Counted from the first letter of the stretch, positions 1-10,314 are shown. The stretch: 34,676 nucleotides of DNA from Clostridiales bacterium (GCA_021201035.1 JAJQFQ010000022.1:1-34676); one strand, 5' to 3'. Notes: generated by a model from the letters alone, not told the origin. Translations and numbers: made by a program.

Positions 1-430
1 ATTCACACAAGATAATATCATCAATATCGTATTGCCTGTCTTCACGGTAAGCAAACAGCGTCCCCAGTCTCTCACCGGCGATATCGATCGGAGCAATGAT
101 CACGGCAAACGCATGAGCGTTTTCAACTGTAAAACCAAGGGTTTCCAGATTCACGTTCTCCTTCGTGGAAAGGATGCCCAGCAATCTTTCGTTCAGGGAA
201 GTGTCTATGTGCCTGCCTACCTGATTTTCAAGAAGGTCATCGATCAGAGTAATGCCTTTCCGGTCAGAAACACCGAGAACCTTCCCCTTTTTACTGATGA
301 CAAGTACATTGGCGGATAAAATATCCGTCATCACCGCACATATATCGTCAAAAACCACCTTTGATGAATTGTTGTTGTGAAGCAGTTTTCCGATTTTTCG
401 TGTTTTATCCAGAAGCTGTACACTACTCAT
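1..430 (-). CDS. codY: GTP-sensing transcriptional pleiotropic repressor CodY (5' part; runs off the left edge)
   Basis: Minus-strand translation from ATG at 428-430: MSSVQLLDKTRKIGKLLHNNNSSKVVFDDICAVMTDILSANVLVISKKGKVLGVSDRKGI..., a CodY GAF-domain N-terminus; RBS GGGGAGG upstream; next to topA. Missing from the ORF track, probably because it is truncated. Confidence 0.9.
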   Translation of the reverse strand, partial: MSSVQLLDKTRKIGKLLHNNNSSKVVFDDICAVMTDILSANVLVISKKGKVLGVSDRKGITLIDDLLENQVGRHIDTSLNERLLGILSTKENVNLETLGFTVENAHAFAVIIAPIDIAGERLGTLFAYREDRQYDIDDIILCE

Positions 431-446
431 TTCGATCCTCCCCGGT

Positions 447-2525
447 CTATTCTTTCTCCTCTTTCGGTTTTACACAGACATACCCGCAATTTTCACCCGC
501 GCACACCAGCTTATTGCCCTTTTCAACCATATAACTGCCGCATTCCGGACAGGGTATGGCAGACGGTTTCTGCCAGGACATAAAATCACAATCGGGATGA
601 TTTTCGCATCCGTAATACTTTCTGCCCTTTTTTGTTTTCCGTAATACCAGCCCCTTCCCGCACTTCGGACAGGCGACTCCGATTTTTTCGAGAAGCGGAC
701 GCGTATTCCGGCAATCCGGAAATCCGGGACATGCCAGAAAACGTCCGTGCGGACCGTATTTGATCACCATATGACGCCCGCAGACCTCACAGATTTCATT
801 AGAAACCTCGTCGGCAATCTCCACTTTTTCCAGATTTTGTTCAGTGGCTTTTACTGCCATGTCAAGATCCGGATAAAAGTTTCGCACAACAGCCTTCCAG
901 TCTACGGTACCCTCCTCCACATTATCAAGAAGAGATTCCATATTTGCGGTAAACTGTTCATCCACAATAGTAGGGAATTCGTCCTTCATAATCTTATTGA
1001 CGACCTCTCCCAGCTCCGAAACATAAAGGTTTTTATTTTCCCTGATCACATATCTGCGCCCGAGAAGAGTTGTAATCGTCGGCGCATAAGTACTCGGTCT
1101 TCCGATACCGAGTTCTTCCAGCGCTTTCACCAGCGACGCTTCCGTAAAATGCGCGGGCGGCTGCGTGAAATGCTGTTTTTCTTCAAGATTTTTACGAGTA
1201 AGAGATGTACCCGGCTTCAGGCTTTTGGACAAAACAACAGCGTCAGATTTCTTTTCATCCAATGTATAAACAGACAGGAATCCGTCAAATTTCAACTTAG
1301 ACGCCGTGAGACGGAAGCGGTAATCATCGGCTCCGATCTGAACGGCCGTTGTCTCATAACAGGCCTGTGCCATACGGCTGGCGACAAAACGATTCCATAT
1401 CATCTGATAAAGCCGAAACTGATCTCTGGAAAGGGAATCCTTTACCATCACCGGAGAACGGCTGACGTCCGTTGGACGGATCGCTTCATGCGCATCCTGA
1501 GCATGGGCGGAAACATTCTCCGACAGACTGCGGCCGCCCACATACCGTTCTCCGTAATTACCGGCGATATACGCATCTGCAGATCTCTGTGCCTCATCTG
1601 ATACGCGGGTGGAATCCGTACGAAGATACGTGATCAGGCCGACTGTCCCGTTTCCTTTAATATCAATGCCCTCGTATAACTGCTGTGCGATACGCATGGT
1701 TTTCTGGGTAGAAAAATTCAGATGACGGCTTGCCTCCTGCTGCAGAGTGCTGGTGCGGAACGGCAACGGCGGTTTTTTCATACGCTCACTTGTTTTGACA
1801 TCCAGAACCTGAAACTCAGCGCACTCCAGTTCCTGCAGGATCGTGCGAAGTTCCTGTTCATTATGAATCGTAATTTTGCCGTTTTTATCGCCGTAGAACT
1901 CCGCAGAGATCGGTTTTCGTTCTCCTTCTGCCTGCATAACAGCCGTAATCGTCCAGTATTCTTCCGGAATAAACGCATTAATCTCTTCTTCCCGGTCACA
2001 GATAATACGGAGCGCCACGGACTGCACCCGGCCGGCACTCAATCCGCGCTTCACCTTTGCCCAGAGCAGCGGACTGATCTTATAGCCGACCAGACGATCC
2101 AGTATCCTTCTGGTCTGCTGGGCATCCACAAGATTCATATTAATATCCCGCGGATGCTTTAAGGACTCTTTAACCGCACTTTTTGTAATTTCATTAAATG
2201 TGATACGTCTGACATTTTTATCCTCCAGCTTCAGTGCCTGAGACAAATGCCAGGAAATAGCCTCCCCCTCACGGTCCGGGTCAGTCGCCAGATAGACTTT
2301 ATCTGCCTTTTTAACTTCCTTGCGAAGCAAGGCAAGAATATCTCCCTTCCCCCGGATGGTGATATATTTCGGTTCAAAATCATGATCAACATCTATACCG
2401 AGCGTACTTTTCGGAAGATCCCTCACATGACCGTTTGAAGCAGCCACTTCATAATTTTTGCCGAGAAACTTTTTAATGGTTTTAACTTTCGCAGGAGACT
2501 CTACGATCACTAAATTTTTCGCCAT
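447..2525 (-). CDS. topA: DNA topoisomerase I (type IA)
   Basis: MAKNLVIVESPAKVKTIKKFLG start, TYLRTDSTRVS active-site region, C-terminal Cys4 zinc motifs; 692 aa. Confidence 0.97.
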   Translation of the reverse strand: MAKNLVIVESPAKVKTIKKFLGKNYEVAASNGHVRDLPKSTLGIDVDHDFEPKYITIRGKGDILALLRKEVKKADKVYLATDPDREGEAISWHLSQALKLEDKNVRRITFNEITKSAVKESLKHPRDINMNLVDAQQTRRILDRLVGYKISPLLWAKVKRGLSAGRVQSVALRIICDREEEINAFIPEEYWTITAVMQAEGERKPISAEFYGDKNGKITIHNEQELRTILQELECAEFQVLDVKTSERMKKPPLPFRTSTLQQEASRHLNFSTQKTMRIAQQLYEGIDIKGNGTVGLITYLRTDSTRVSDEAQRSADAYIAGNYGERYVGGRSLSENVSAHAQDAHEAIRPTDVSRSPVMVKDSLSRDQFRLYQMIWNRFVASRMAQACYETTAVQIGADDYRFRLTASKLKFDGFLSVYTLDEKKSDAVVLSKSLKPGTSLTRKNLEEKQHFTQPPAHFTEASLVKALEELGIGRPSTYAPTITTLLGRRYVIRENKNLYVSELGEVVNKIMKDEFPTIVDEQFTANMESLLDNVEEGTVDWKAVVRNFYPDLDMAVKATEQNLEKVEIADEVSNEICEVCGRHMVIKYGPHGRFLACPGFPDCRNTRPLLEKIGVACPKCGKGLVLRKTKKGRKYYGCENHPDCDFMSWQKPSAIPCPECGSYMVEKGNKLVCAGENCGYVCVKPKEEKE

Positions 2526-2592
2526 ACGTAACCTCTTTCACAGCGCAGCCCGTTCAGAAACCGCTCCGGCTCCCCCGATACAGACAACACAT

Positions 2593-3762
2593 TTACAGCT
2601 TTTTACAAAAATAATTTTGAAACGTTTCCTGCACCAGATGCTTTTTCTTCAGGGAATCTAACGCAGAAAGGACTGTCAAAAAATCCAGTCCCGTTTCATC
2701 TATGATGGAATTAATGAATTTCGGATTAAAATCCAGACCACTATACACCACTCGCTCTTCTTTTTCAAGTGGCAATTTATCTAAATTTATTTTTATAGTC
2801 ATTTCTTTTGTCCTACATTCCGAAACTACACCTGTATTTTTCAGAAAATGATCCATATCAGCAAGAATACCGGCGCCCTGTTCGATCAGATGATTGCAGC
2901 CGGCGCTCAGTGTATCCGTATAACGTCCCGGCACCGCATAGACGTCTTTCCCCTGCTCCAGAGCCAGATCAGCCGTGATCAGTGAACCGCTCCTCTTTTT
3001 TGCTTCCACAACAACAACCGCGTCGGAAAGCGCACTGATGATACGGTTTCGTCTCGGGAAAAACTGCGGCAGCGGATTTGTACCGGGTGCAAGCTCGGAT
3101 ATAATTCCACCCCGTCCGGCAAGTATATTGTTATAAATATTGGCAGAAGATTTCGGATAACAGATATCGCAGCCGCTTCCCAGCACGGCATAAGTATTTC
3201 CGTTTGCAGACAAAGCCCCCGCATGCGAAGCGCTGTCTATTCCGACAGCCATGCCGCTGACGACCTGTGCGCCGTGTTCTGCCAGCATCCGCCCGAGCAT
3301 CTGCGCAACGCTGCGCCCATATTCCGAGCAGGCACGCGCACCGACCACCGCAATACTTTTAACAGACATATCCGGCAGACATCCTTTTACATAAACGGCA
3401 AAAGGCGGATCATAAATATGACGCAATTTATCCGGATAATCCATATGTGTATAAGGCAGAAACCGAATCCCTCTGTTCAGGAACCCGCTCCATTGCCGTT
3501 CCGGATCGAACGTTTTTCTGCTTTCATCTATATACCGGATCTCTTCATCAGAAAAATAATGCATTCCCTTTAACTGATCTGCGGAGAGTACATACATCTG
3601 CTTTGCGCCTCCCGCCAGAAGACATCCCTGACGTCTCCTGTTATCACTGATTTTATACAGAGAAGCCATCCAGTATTCATATTTCAGATAATCATCATCC
3701 ATTGTACTTATTTTTTTCTCAGAGTCCCATACAGTCTGAGAGCCCGCGTATTCTGACCTCAT
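2593..3762 (-). CDS. dprA: DNA-processing protein DprA (Smf)
   Basis: Rossmann-like core VVGARACSEYGR...VSGMAVGIDSASHAGAL...FPRRNRIISALSD...SGSLITADLALEQGKDVYAVPG. The exact start is uncertain (an internal Met, MDDDYLKYEYW, is an alternative). Confidence 0.95.
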   Translation of the reverse strand: MRSEYAGSQTVWDSEKKISTMDDDYLKYEYWMASLYKISDNRRRQGCLLAGGAKQMYVLSADQLKGMHYFSDEEIRYIDESRKTFDPERQWSGFLNRGIRFLPYTHMDYPDKLRHIYDPPFAVYVKGCLPDMSVKSIAVVGARACSEYGRSVAQMLGRMLAEHGAQVVSGMAVGIDSASHAGALSANGNTYAVLGSGCDICYPKSSANIYNNILAGRGGIISELAPGTNPLPQFFPRRNRIISALSDAVVVVEAKKRSGSLITADLALEQGKDVYAVPGRYTDTLSAGCNHLIEQGAGILADMDHFLKNTGVVSECRTKEMTIKINLDKLPLEKEERVVYSGLDFNPKFINSIIDETGLDFLTVLSALDSLKKKHLVQETFQNYFCKKL

Positions 3763-3769
3763 CCCCGCA

Positions 3770-5296
3770 TTAACACCTCCAGTACTTTTTATTCGGACTG
3801 CGATACAGAAACGCTTCCTCCAGATGTCTCCAGCAAATGCATTCTGTCCCTTCCATATCTGCTATCGTTCGCGCAATTTTCAGAATTTTACTGTAAGTAC
3901 GGGCGCTCAGCCGATATTCCTCATATTTCTCCGCCATTCTGTTTCGGCTTTCCTTATCAAGCGCACAATATAACTCCAGATCTGATCCGGATATCTGGCT
4001 GTTAAAGCGATATGTTTCATCACGGTATCTCTCACGCTGCACCGCATGCGTCCGTTCTACTCTTCTGCGAATATCAGCGGATGATTCCGCCGGATCGCCG
4101 TTCTGCATCTCATTCCATGATATTTCCTGCGTTTCCACACACAGATCAATACGGTCAAGCAGCGCCTGTGAGACTCGGTTTACATAGTTATGAATAGTAT
4201 TCGGCGAACAGCTGCAGCGGCTGCGATCAGGATAATAACCGCATGGGCATGAATTCATAGAAGCAACAAGAATAAAATCCGCCGGATAGGTAATATTCGC
4301 GTCCAGTCTTGAAATATGAATTTGTTTCTCCTCCAGCGGTTCCCTGAGCACTTCCAGCGTCCGCGGAGAAAATTCCGGAAGCTCATCCAGAAACAGAATA
4401 CCGTGGTGCGCCAGACTGATCTCTCCCGGGCGCGGATATTTGCCTCCTCCGGCAATAGACTGAGGTGTAGATGTATGATGTGGTGTTCGAAAGGGTCTCT
4501 CGTTGCGGATGATCCGTTTCTCGTCCAACAGATCATAGATACTGTAGATTTGAGAAAGCTCCAGCTTTTCTGCCCTCGTAAGATCAGGCAGGATTGTAGG
4601 AATACGTTTTGCCGTCATGGTTTTTCCCGAGCCGGGAGGTCCGATCATCAGAAGATTATGCATGCCGCTCACGGCAATCTCACAGGCGCGGCGGAGCATT
4701 TTCTGGCCGTAAATCTCACTGAAATCAACCGGATAGGAAGTCTCCCATATATTCTCAGCAGGCAGCGATGCTTCTATCTCCGGGAACCCTTCTTCACAGA
4801 TATGAATAAACTGTTCAATATCGGATACCGGAATGACTTTTATATCAGAAATAATCGACGCTTCCCGCGCATTTTTCTCGGGAACAATGATTCCCTCGCA
4901 ATCCGTCTCTTTCGCAAGAATGGCTGCAGAAAGAACGCCATTGACCGGCAGAATCGTCCCGTTTAAACTGATCTCTCCGACCACGATATAACGGGACAAC
5001 AATTTCTCATCCAGAATTCCCAGTGCGGCAAGCACCGCTGCCGCGACAGGCAGGTCACAGCCTGTTCCGGATTTCCGGATATTTGCAGGTGTCAGATTAA
5101 TGGTGATTCGTTTCGGTGGAATCGGGAAGCCGGAATTTTTCAGGGCAGTACGCACCCTTTCCCTGGCTTCTCTGACTTCGGAAGATAAAAAGCCGACCAT
5201 TTCAAAGCAGGGCAGACCCTCACTGACATCTGCCTCAACCCGGACGGGTACAGCATGAAGACCATAATGAATGGCCGTAGAAATAACACTATACAT
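3770..5296 (-). CDS. YifB/ComM-family Mg-chelatase-like AAA+ ATPase
   Basis: MYSVISTAIHYGLHAVPVRVEADVSEGLPCFEMVGF, Walker A MIGPPGSGKTMTAKR, FRTPHHTSTPQSIAGGG motif. The ORF extends to 5356, but the family-typical start is Met21 (5296). Confidence 0.93.
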   Translation of the reverse strand: MYSVISTAIHYGLHAVPVRVEADVSEGLPCFEMVGFLSSEVREARERVRTALKNSGFPIPPKRITINLTPANIRKSGTGCDLPVAAAVLAALGILDEKLLSRYIVVGEISLNGTILPVNGVLSAAILAKETDCEGIIVPEKNAREASIISDIKVIPVSDIEQFIHICEEGFPEIEASLPAENIWETSYPVDFSEIYGQKMLRRACEIAVSGMHNLLMIGPPGSGKTMTAKRIPTILPDLTRAEKLELSQIYSIYDLLDEKRIIRNERPFRTPHHTSTPQSIAGGGKYPRPGEISLAHHGILFLDELPEFSPRTLEVLREPLEEKQIHISRLDANITYPADFILVASMNSCPCGYYPDRSRCSCSPNTIHNYVNRVSQALLDRIDLCVETQEISWNEMQNGDPAESSADIRRRVERTHAVQRERYRDETYRFNSQISGSDLELYCALDKESRNRMAEKYEEYRLSARTYSKILKIARTIADMEGTECICWRHLEEAFLYRSPNKKYWRC

Positions 5297-5361
5297 ATGA
5301 ATGCTTCGGTACGATTCAGAAATGATGAAATGCATTCGGTGAATGTATAATAACACAGATT

Positions 5362-6456
5362 TTATTCATTTACAACACGTATCTCATTCAGATGCTCACG
5401 CACCATCATGGCTATTTTAAAAAGCATGGCATCCTCAAAAGAACGAATATCCAATCCCAGTTTCTTCTCGATACGTTCCAGACGATACACCAGTGTATTT
5501 CTATGTATATACAGCTGGCGGGCAGTCTCTGATATATTCAGATTGTTGTCAAACAGCTTATTAATCGTTGCCATCGTCTCTTCATCAAAATCGATATCCC
5601 TGTTATCTCCGAGAACTTCCTCCAGAAACATCTCACACAGATCTGCCGGGAGCTTATAGATCAATCTGCCGATACCAAGCTTCTGATAATAAAACACATT
5701 TTCCGCACCGTAAAAAACAACACCGACTTTCAAAGCGGTACAGGCATTGCGGTAAGCACGATACATCTTCTCATAAGAAGTAACCGGATCACCGTATCCG
5801 ACCCATACATTGACCATAGCCTCCGTCTGCAGATTGTCCACAATCACCCGTGCGTACTGCTCATAATTCCCGCTTGAAATATCCGATGTCTCTTTGATCA
5901 GAACCGTTTTTGTATCATCCATCTCAACCATATAATCCGAACGACTGTTAACAAAGAGATTTTTCATGGTTTCCGACAGAACGGAATCCGCCACATTTTT
6001 ATACTGAATCACATAGAGAATATATTTTCCTGATTTCAATCGCAGCTGATGGCACTTTTCTGATATTTTATCTTCCGGAATCTCACCGTTCAGGATCTGG
6101 CGCAGTCCGTTCACTTTGCTTTCCGGCTCCTGCATCGACAGAAAAAGGTTGCGAATCTGACACAGCGCCATCCTGCCGATCACATAGGACTGATCAATCT
6201 CAGATGCCGTACTGCACAACAATATATATTCAGTCTCGCCATGCAGTTCCACGCGAAAGAAAATCCATCCCTGCTGTACCTGTGTCTCTGCAAGAGATAC
6301 CGTAAACAGCCTTGCCGGCTCGCAAAACTGCTGGCCATCGGCTGTACCGGACAATAATTCTCCATCTGCGGAAAAAAGAAGAAAATCTTTTTTGGAAGCT
6401 TCTTTCATTTCCCCCAGAATCCGATCCAGTTTTTTCATTGAAATCATATACTCCAT
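5362..6456 (-). CDS. PucR/CdaR-type helix-turn-helix transcriptional regulator (start corrected from the ORF track)
   Basis: C-terminal HTH LFDNNLNISETARQLYIHRNTLVYRLERIEKKLGLDIRSFEDAMLFKIA. Start reassigned to ATG at 6454-6456, preceded by RBS TGGAGGATTTT-ATG; the longer ORF start (6558) would run through a perfect terminator hairpin at 6505-6531. Confidence 0.85.
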   Translation of the reverse strand: MEYMISMKKLDRILGEMKEASKKDFLLFSADGELLSGTADGQQFCEPARLFTVSLAETQVQQGWIFFRVELHGETEYILLCSTASEIDQSYVIGRMALCQIRNLFLSMQEPESKVNGLRQILNGEIPEDKISEKCHQLRLKSGKYILYVIQYKNVADSVLSETMKNLFVNSRSDYMVEMDDTKTVLIKETSDISSGNYEQYARVIVDNLQTEAMVNVWVGYGDPVTSYEKMYRAYRNACTALKVGVVFYGAENVFYYQKLGIGRLIYKLPADLCEMFLEEVLGDNRDIDFDEETMATINKLFDNNLNISETARQLYIHRNTLVYRLERIEKKLGLDIRSFEDAMLFKIAMMVREHLNEIRVVNE

Positions 6457-6470
6457 AAAATCCTCCAGAC

Positions 6471-6503
6471 TTTTCTCACAGAATAAACTTTCCTCTGAGA
6501 AAA
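6471..6503 (-). repeat. Copy C of the terminator-associated AGGAAAGTT stem-loop family
   Basis: Minus strand TTTTCTCA-GAGGAAAGTTTATTCTG-TGAGAAAA, directly 3' of the terminator stem; core AGAGGAAAGTTTATTCTGT. Confidence 0.6.
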
Positions 6504-6531
6504 AGACTGGGTACGGAAACCGTACCCAGTC
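6500..6531 (-). terminator. Intrinsic terminator downstream of the ABC ATPase gene
   Basis: Perfect 12-bp inverted repeat GACTGGGTACGG-TTT-CCGTACCCAGTC followed by TTTTTC on the minus strand (6505-6516 / 6520-6531). Confidence 0.88.
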
Positions 6532-6557
6532 TCGAAAATCAAGATTCCTGTATTTCA

Positions 6558-7670
6558 TTAATGAGAAATCGCCTGTTCTGTCTCCTTGTCAAAGATATGA
6601 CCCTTCTCAATATCAAAGGCGATCTTGATCTGGTCACCAAAGCGGGCTGGTGTGCTGGCATCTACTTTCGCTGTCATGGTCAGTCCGTTTGATGTGTAAT
6701 ACAGTAATACTTCAGAGCCGAGAAGCTCATAGCCCGTAACCTCAGCGGAAATCTGATAATTCTTATGTTTCTCAACAAACTCCGGATAATCATCCATATC
6801 ATCCGGACGAATACCGAACACAACTGTCTTACCGTCATATCCGCCGTCCTTCAGAGCTTTTGCCTTGTTCGCGGGCATATCATACTCAACTCCGTTGACA
6901 GTCAGAGTAGCCTTATCGCCGGTGACTTTCGCAACGGCATCCATAAAGTTCATCTGCGGTGATCCGATAAATCCGGCTACGAATAAGTTGTCTGGCTCAT
7001 CATATAATTTCTTCGGGGAATCTACCTGCATGATGATACCGTCTTTCAGAACAACTATTCTGGTTCCCAGCGTCATAGCCTCGGTCTGATCATGTGTTAC
7101 ATAGATAATCGTAGCACCCAGTCTCTGATGCAGAGCGGCAATCTCGGTACGCATCTGAACTCTCAGCTTCGCATCCAGGTTGGAAAGAGGCTCATCCATC
7201 AGGAATACCTTCGGCTCACGTACAATTGCACGCCCCATAGCCACACGCTGTCTCTGTCCGCCGGAAAGAGCCTTCGGCTTGCGATCCAGCAGCTTTTCAA
7301 GATCAAGAATCTTGGCTGCGTCATGTACTTTCTTGTCAATCTCTTCTTTCGGCATTCTTCTCAGCTTCAGAGCAAATCCCATGTTGTCAGCTACCGTCAT
7401 ATGCGGATATAACGCATAACTCTGGAATACCATGGCGATATCTCTGTCCTTCGGTTCAACGTCATTCATACGCTTGCCGTCAATGTAGAAATCACCTTCT
7501 GAAATCTCTTCCAGACCGGCAACCATACGAAGTGTGGTTGATTTACCGCATCCGGACGGTCCTACAAAGATGATAAACTCTTTGTCTTTAATCTCAAGGT
7601 TGAAATCTTTCACTGCCTCAAAGCCGTTCGGATATCTCTTATAGATATGCTGTAATGATAATTCTGCCAT
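6558..7670 (-). CDS. MsmK/UgpC-type carbohydrate ABC transporter ATP-binding protein
   Basis: Walker [14 protein letters not shown], signature [38 protein letters not shown]-terminal TOBE/MalK-like regulatory region. Confidence 0.93.
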   Translation of the reverse strand: MAELSLQHIYKRYPNGFEAVKDFNLEIKDKEFIIFVGPSGCGKSTTLRMVAGLEEISEGDFYIDGKRMNDVEPKDRDIAMVFQSYALYPHMTVADNMGFALKLRRMPKEEIDKKVHDAAKILDLEKLLDRKPKALSGGQRQRVAMGRAIVREPKVFLMDEPLSNLDAKLRVQMRTEIAALHQRLGATIIYVTHDQTEAMTLGTRIVVLKDGIIMQVDSPKKLYDEPDNLFVAGFIGSPQMNFMDAVAKVTGDKATLTVNGVEYDMPANKAKALKDGGYDGKTVVFGIRPDDMDDYPEFVEKHKNYQISAEVTGYELLGSEVLLYYTSNGLTMTAKVDASTPARFGDQIKIAFDIEKGHIFDKETEQAISH

Positions 7671-7718
7671 TCGTGTTACCCTCCATTTTTTACATTATGC
7701 ATGTTTTTGCATGAACAC

Positions 7719-7747
7719 ATTTTATCAAATATTTTCGAAAATGTCAT
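7719..7747 (-). promoter_or_regulatory. Candidate sigma-A promoter of the ABC ATPase with a palindrome in the spacer
   Basis: Minus strand ATGACA (7742-7747) - 17 nt - TAAAAT (7719-7724); 12-bp palindrome ATTTTCGAAAAT at 7731-7742. Confidence 0.5.
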
Positions 7748-7903
7748 TAGATATTTTAACAAAATTGCCATCTTCTCCTTGGTGTTTATGCTAATCCCTC
7801 ATAAATCTTGACTGTTTTTTCTGTGTTTTGACGGTATATGTTTATAAAAATTGTCATTTTGACGAAGCATACCTGTTGTTTCACAGACTTACTTTCCTGT
7901 ATA

Positions 7904-8338
7904 TCACTGTTTCCCCGTGCTCCCGAAACCGCCTCTGTTTTCATTGTCCAGTGAGAAAACCTCGTCAAAAACAAGTTCCGGCTGATTTTTCATGATTCGG
8001 AACTGACAGATACGGTCGTTCTCGTGAATCACGGTATCACGGGTCGCATAAACCGGCATACGCCACATGTCCTCATCCCCGCAGTAGGAACAATCAATGA
8101 TACCGCAGCTGTTTGTCTGCAAAATACCGTAATTTTTAAACGTGGAACTGCGCGGAACCAGATGTGCCTCATACCCCTGCGGAAGTTCCATGGACACTCC
8201 CAACGGGATCAGGCGGAATTCTCCTGCTTTTAAAGCCACCGTTTCACTGGCGCGCAGATCAATCCAGTCGGATTTACCATCTATATACTCCAGCCTGGTA
8301 ATTTTATCTGAAAAATATTTTATTTTTATTTTCTGCAT
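7904..8338 (-). CDS. dUTP diphosphatase / dUTPase-family protein
   Basis: Motifs [42 protein letters not shown]-terminal [10 protein letters not shown]. Start set at Met29 (MQKIKIKYF) of the longer ORF. Confidence 0.85.
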   Translation of the reverse strand: MQKIKIKYFSDKITRLEYIDGKSDWIDLRASETVALKAGEFRLIPLGVSMELPQGYEAHLVPRSSTFKNYGILQTNSCGIIDCSYCGDEDMWRMPVYATRDTVIHENDRICQFRIMKNQPELVFDEVFSLDNENRGGFGSTGKQ

Positions 8339-8418
8339 GATGATTTCCTTTTGTCTGATAACCGCCAAACAGCGATGATTGATTCGTGCTTGTGAAATAC
8401 AATACCCGGATTGCGAAA

Positions 8419-9429
8419 TCATTCCCAGCCCAGTTCGTCACTTTCCGAACGCCGCTGCCGCAGCATCAGATCATGCACGGCCTCCTTTGCGCTGTGTCCG
8501 TGAAACAGAACCTGATTCACCTGTTCCACAATCGGCATATCAATCTGATATTTTTTCGAGAGAGCTATGGCAGCTTTTGCGGAGTACACACCCTCCACAA
8601 CCATATGCACCTCATCCATCGCCTCCTGCATACTGTAACCCTGCCCGATCAGCATGCCTGCCTTCCGGTTCCTGGAATGGCGGCTTGCACAGGTTACAAT
8701 CAGATCACCGATGCCGGACAAACCGTTTAATGTCTCAGCTTTCGCCCCCATAGCCACGGCAAGTCTCCCCATTTCAGCAATACCGCGGGTAACCAGAGCC
8801 GCCTTGGTATTATCACCGAATCCGAGACCGTCCGCCATACCGGCTGCCAGAGCGATAACATTTTTCAGAGAACCGCCCAGTTCAATTCCCAGTATATCCG
8901 GACTTGTATAGACCCTGAATACTTCATTCATAAAATAAGACTGCACACGTTCCGCAATTTCTTTTGACTTTGCCCCGACCACGACAGTTGTCGGAAGGCC
9001 TCTGCCAACCTCCTCCGCATGGCTCGGCCCGGAGAGAACCGCTGTCACGGCCTGCGGAATCTCCTGTTCGATGATCTCAGTCTGAATCATCAGCGTATCT
9101 TCCTCGATGCCCTTCGCCACCGTAACAATCAGCTGATCCTGACCGATATACGGCGCCATATTGTGTGCCGTGCTGCGTGTGTACGGCGACGGCACCGCCA
9201 TCACTACCATATCCTTTCCGGCCGATGCATACTCCAGATCTGTTGTAAACTGAATGGAGTCCGGTATCACCACGCCCGGAAGCTTTTCCTTATGCTCACG
9301 TTCCCGGCTCAGCATTTCGACCTCATTTTCCAGAATGGACCAGACCGTTACCTCATGCCCGTTATGTGCCAGAAGTACAGCCAGAGCCGTACCCCAGCTT
9401 CCCGCTCCTATAATCGCTGTATTTGCCAT
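8419..9429 (-). CDS. gpsA: NAD(P)H-dependent glycerol-3-phosphate dehydrogenase
   Basis: [63 protein letters not shown]. Confidence 0.97.
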   Translation of the reverse strand: MANTAIIGAGSWGTALAVLLAHNGHEVTVWSILENEVEMLSREREHKEKLPGVVIPDSIQFTTDLEYASAGKDMVVMAVPSPYTRSTAHNMAPYIGQDQLIVTVAKGIEEDTLMIQTEIIEQEIPQAVTAVLSGPSHAEEVGRGLPTTVVVGAKSKEIAERVQSYFMNEVFRVYTSPDILGIELGGSLKNVIALAAGMADGLGFGDNTKAALVTRGIAEMGRLAVAMGAKAETLNGLSGIGDLIVTCASRHSRNRKAGMLIGQGYSMQEAMDEVHMVVEGVYSAKAAIALSKKYQIDMPIVEQVNQVLFHGHSAKEAVHDLMLRQRRSESDELGWE

Positions 9430-9454
9430 ATCAGTCCTCCGTATCCTTCTCTTT

Positions 9455-9573
9455 CGTAACTGTTCAGTACCTTCACAGTTACGAGGAAAAGTCCATTTAA
9501 AATCGCTTTGCGATGGGACTTTTCCCTATGTAATCTACGTTATCTGACGTACTTCGCAGCAAGTGCGAAGTAC
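9455..9573. repeat. Cluster of three inverted repeats in the gpsA-plsY gap
   Basis: CGTAACTGT/ACAGTTACG (9455-9483); GGAAAAGTCC/GGACTTTTCC (9485-9525) with nested ATCGC/GCGAT; GTACTTCGCA/TGCGAAGTAC (9549-9573). Confidence 0.75.
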
Positions 9574-9584
9574 TATCCTGAATG

Positions 9585-10238
9585 TTACTCTCTTTCTTTT
9601 TTGGAAGGCGCAAATTTATTCTCCGTGCCGGATGCCAGCCGTTTCAGGTTGCCTCTGTGCTGAATAAATGCCAACGCTGTCAGAATGGCGGCCAGCAAAT
9701 ATAATTCCGGTAAAAACTGCCCTGCTATGTTTAAAAATCCAAGCTGACCAAATACAATGGTCTGAACAAAAAAACCGATGATAATTCCCAATGACCCCAA
9801 TGACATAAACCCGGTCGGAATAACAGTCACAAAAAACAGGATCGCACAGATCGGAGCCATTCTCCAGTCGAACGCAATGATATTGCCGATGCTGCAGGCG
9901 ATGCCCTTTCCGCCTTTGAACTTCGCGTAAAAAGGAAAATTATGTCCAAGAACCGCTCCCAACCCGGAATAAAGCATCAGCAACTTCACCATATCTGGAT
10001 ACACGTTTCGATATATCACCCAGATAATCACCATAGGAACTACCGCCTTAAAAAAATCACCGGCAAATACTATAATTCCCGCTTTCCATCCCAGCACACG
10101 GATAGAATTCGTCATACCCGTATTCCCGCTGCCTTCCTTTTTCAAATCTGTCTGATGCGCCCGTCCGACGAGTGTCCCTGTCGGAAACAAACCAAAAATA
10201 TATCCAAGCACCAGACCGATCACACGACTCAAAATCAT
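9585..10238 (-). CDS. plsY: Glycerol-3-phosphate acyltransferase PlsY
   Basis: Multi-TM protein with EGSGNTGMTNSIRVLGWKAG, GHNFPFYAKFKGGKGIA and HRGNLKRLASGTENK motifs. Confidence 0.95.
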   Translation of the reverse strand: MILSRVIGLVLGYIFGLFPTGTLVGRAHQTDLKKEGSGNTGMTNSIRVLGWKAGIIVFAGDFFKAVVPMVIIWVIYRNVYPDMVKLLMLYSGLGAVLGHNFPFYAKFKGGKGIACSIGNIIAFDWRMAPICAILFFVTVIPTGFMSLGSLGIIIGFFVQTIVFGQLGFLNIAGQFLPELYLLAAILTALAFIQHRGNLKRLASGTENKFAPSKKERE

Positions 10239-10262
10239 ATCGTATTGTCCTTTCTGTCACCA

Positions 10263-10314
10263 GACTTTCATGCATTGCTGATGCAGCGCGTCAACACCAT
10301 CATCCATGAAAGCC
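10263..10314. repeat. Stem-enclosed copy 1 of the TGCTGATGCAGCGCGYCAAYAYC motif
   Basis: CTTTCATG...CATGAAAG enclosing TGCTGATGCAGCGCGTCAACACC (10276-10298); the motif recurs at 33780. Confidence 0.55.

Noticed and set aside
747-1601. 284-aa plus-strand ORF antisense to topA
   Set aside because: Fully inside a well-supported gene on the other strand; composition (His/Arg/Phe-rich, no domain motifs) is typical of shadow ORFs.
7880-7900. Fourth copy of the AGGAAAGTT element (ACAGGAAAGTAAGTCTGT after the dUTPase gene)
   Set aside because: Only GGAAAGT is shared, no terminator stem or T/A-rich arms, loop differs.
7786-7974. 62-aa minus-strand ORF overlapping the dUTPase 3' end
   Set aside because: Out-of-frame with the dUTPase, no RBS seen, no conserved features.
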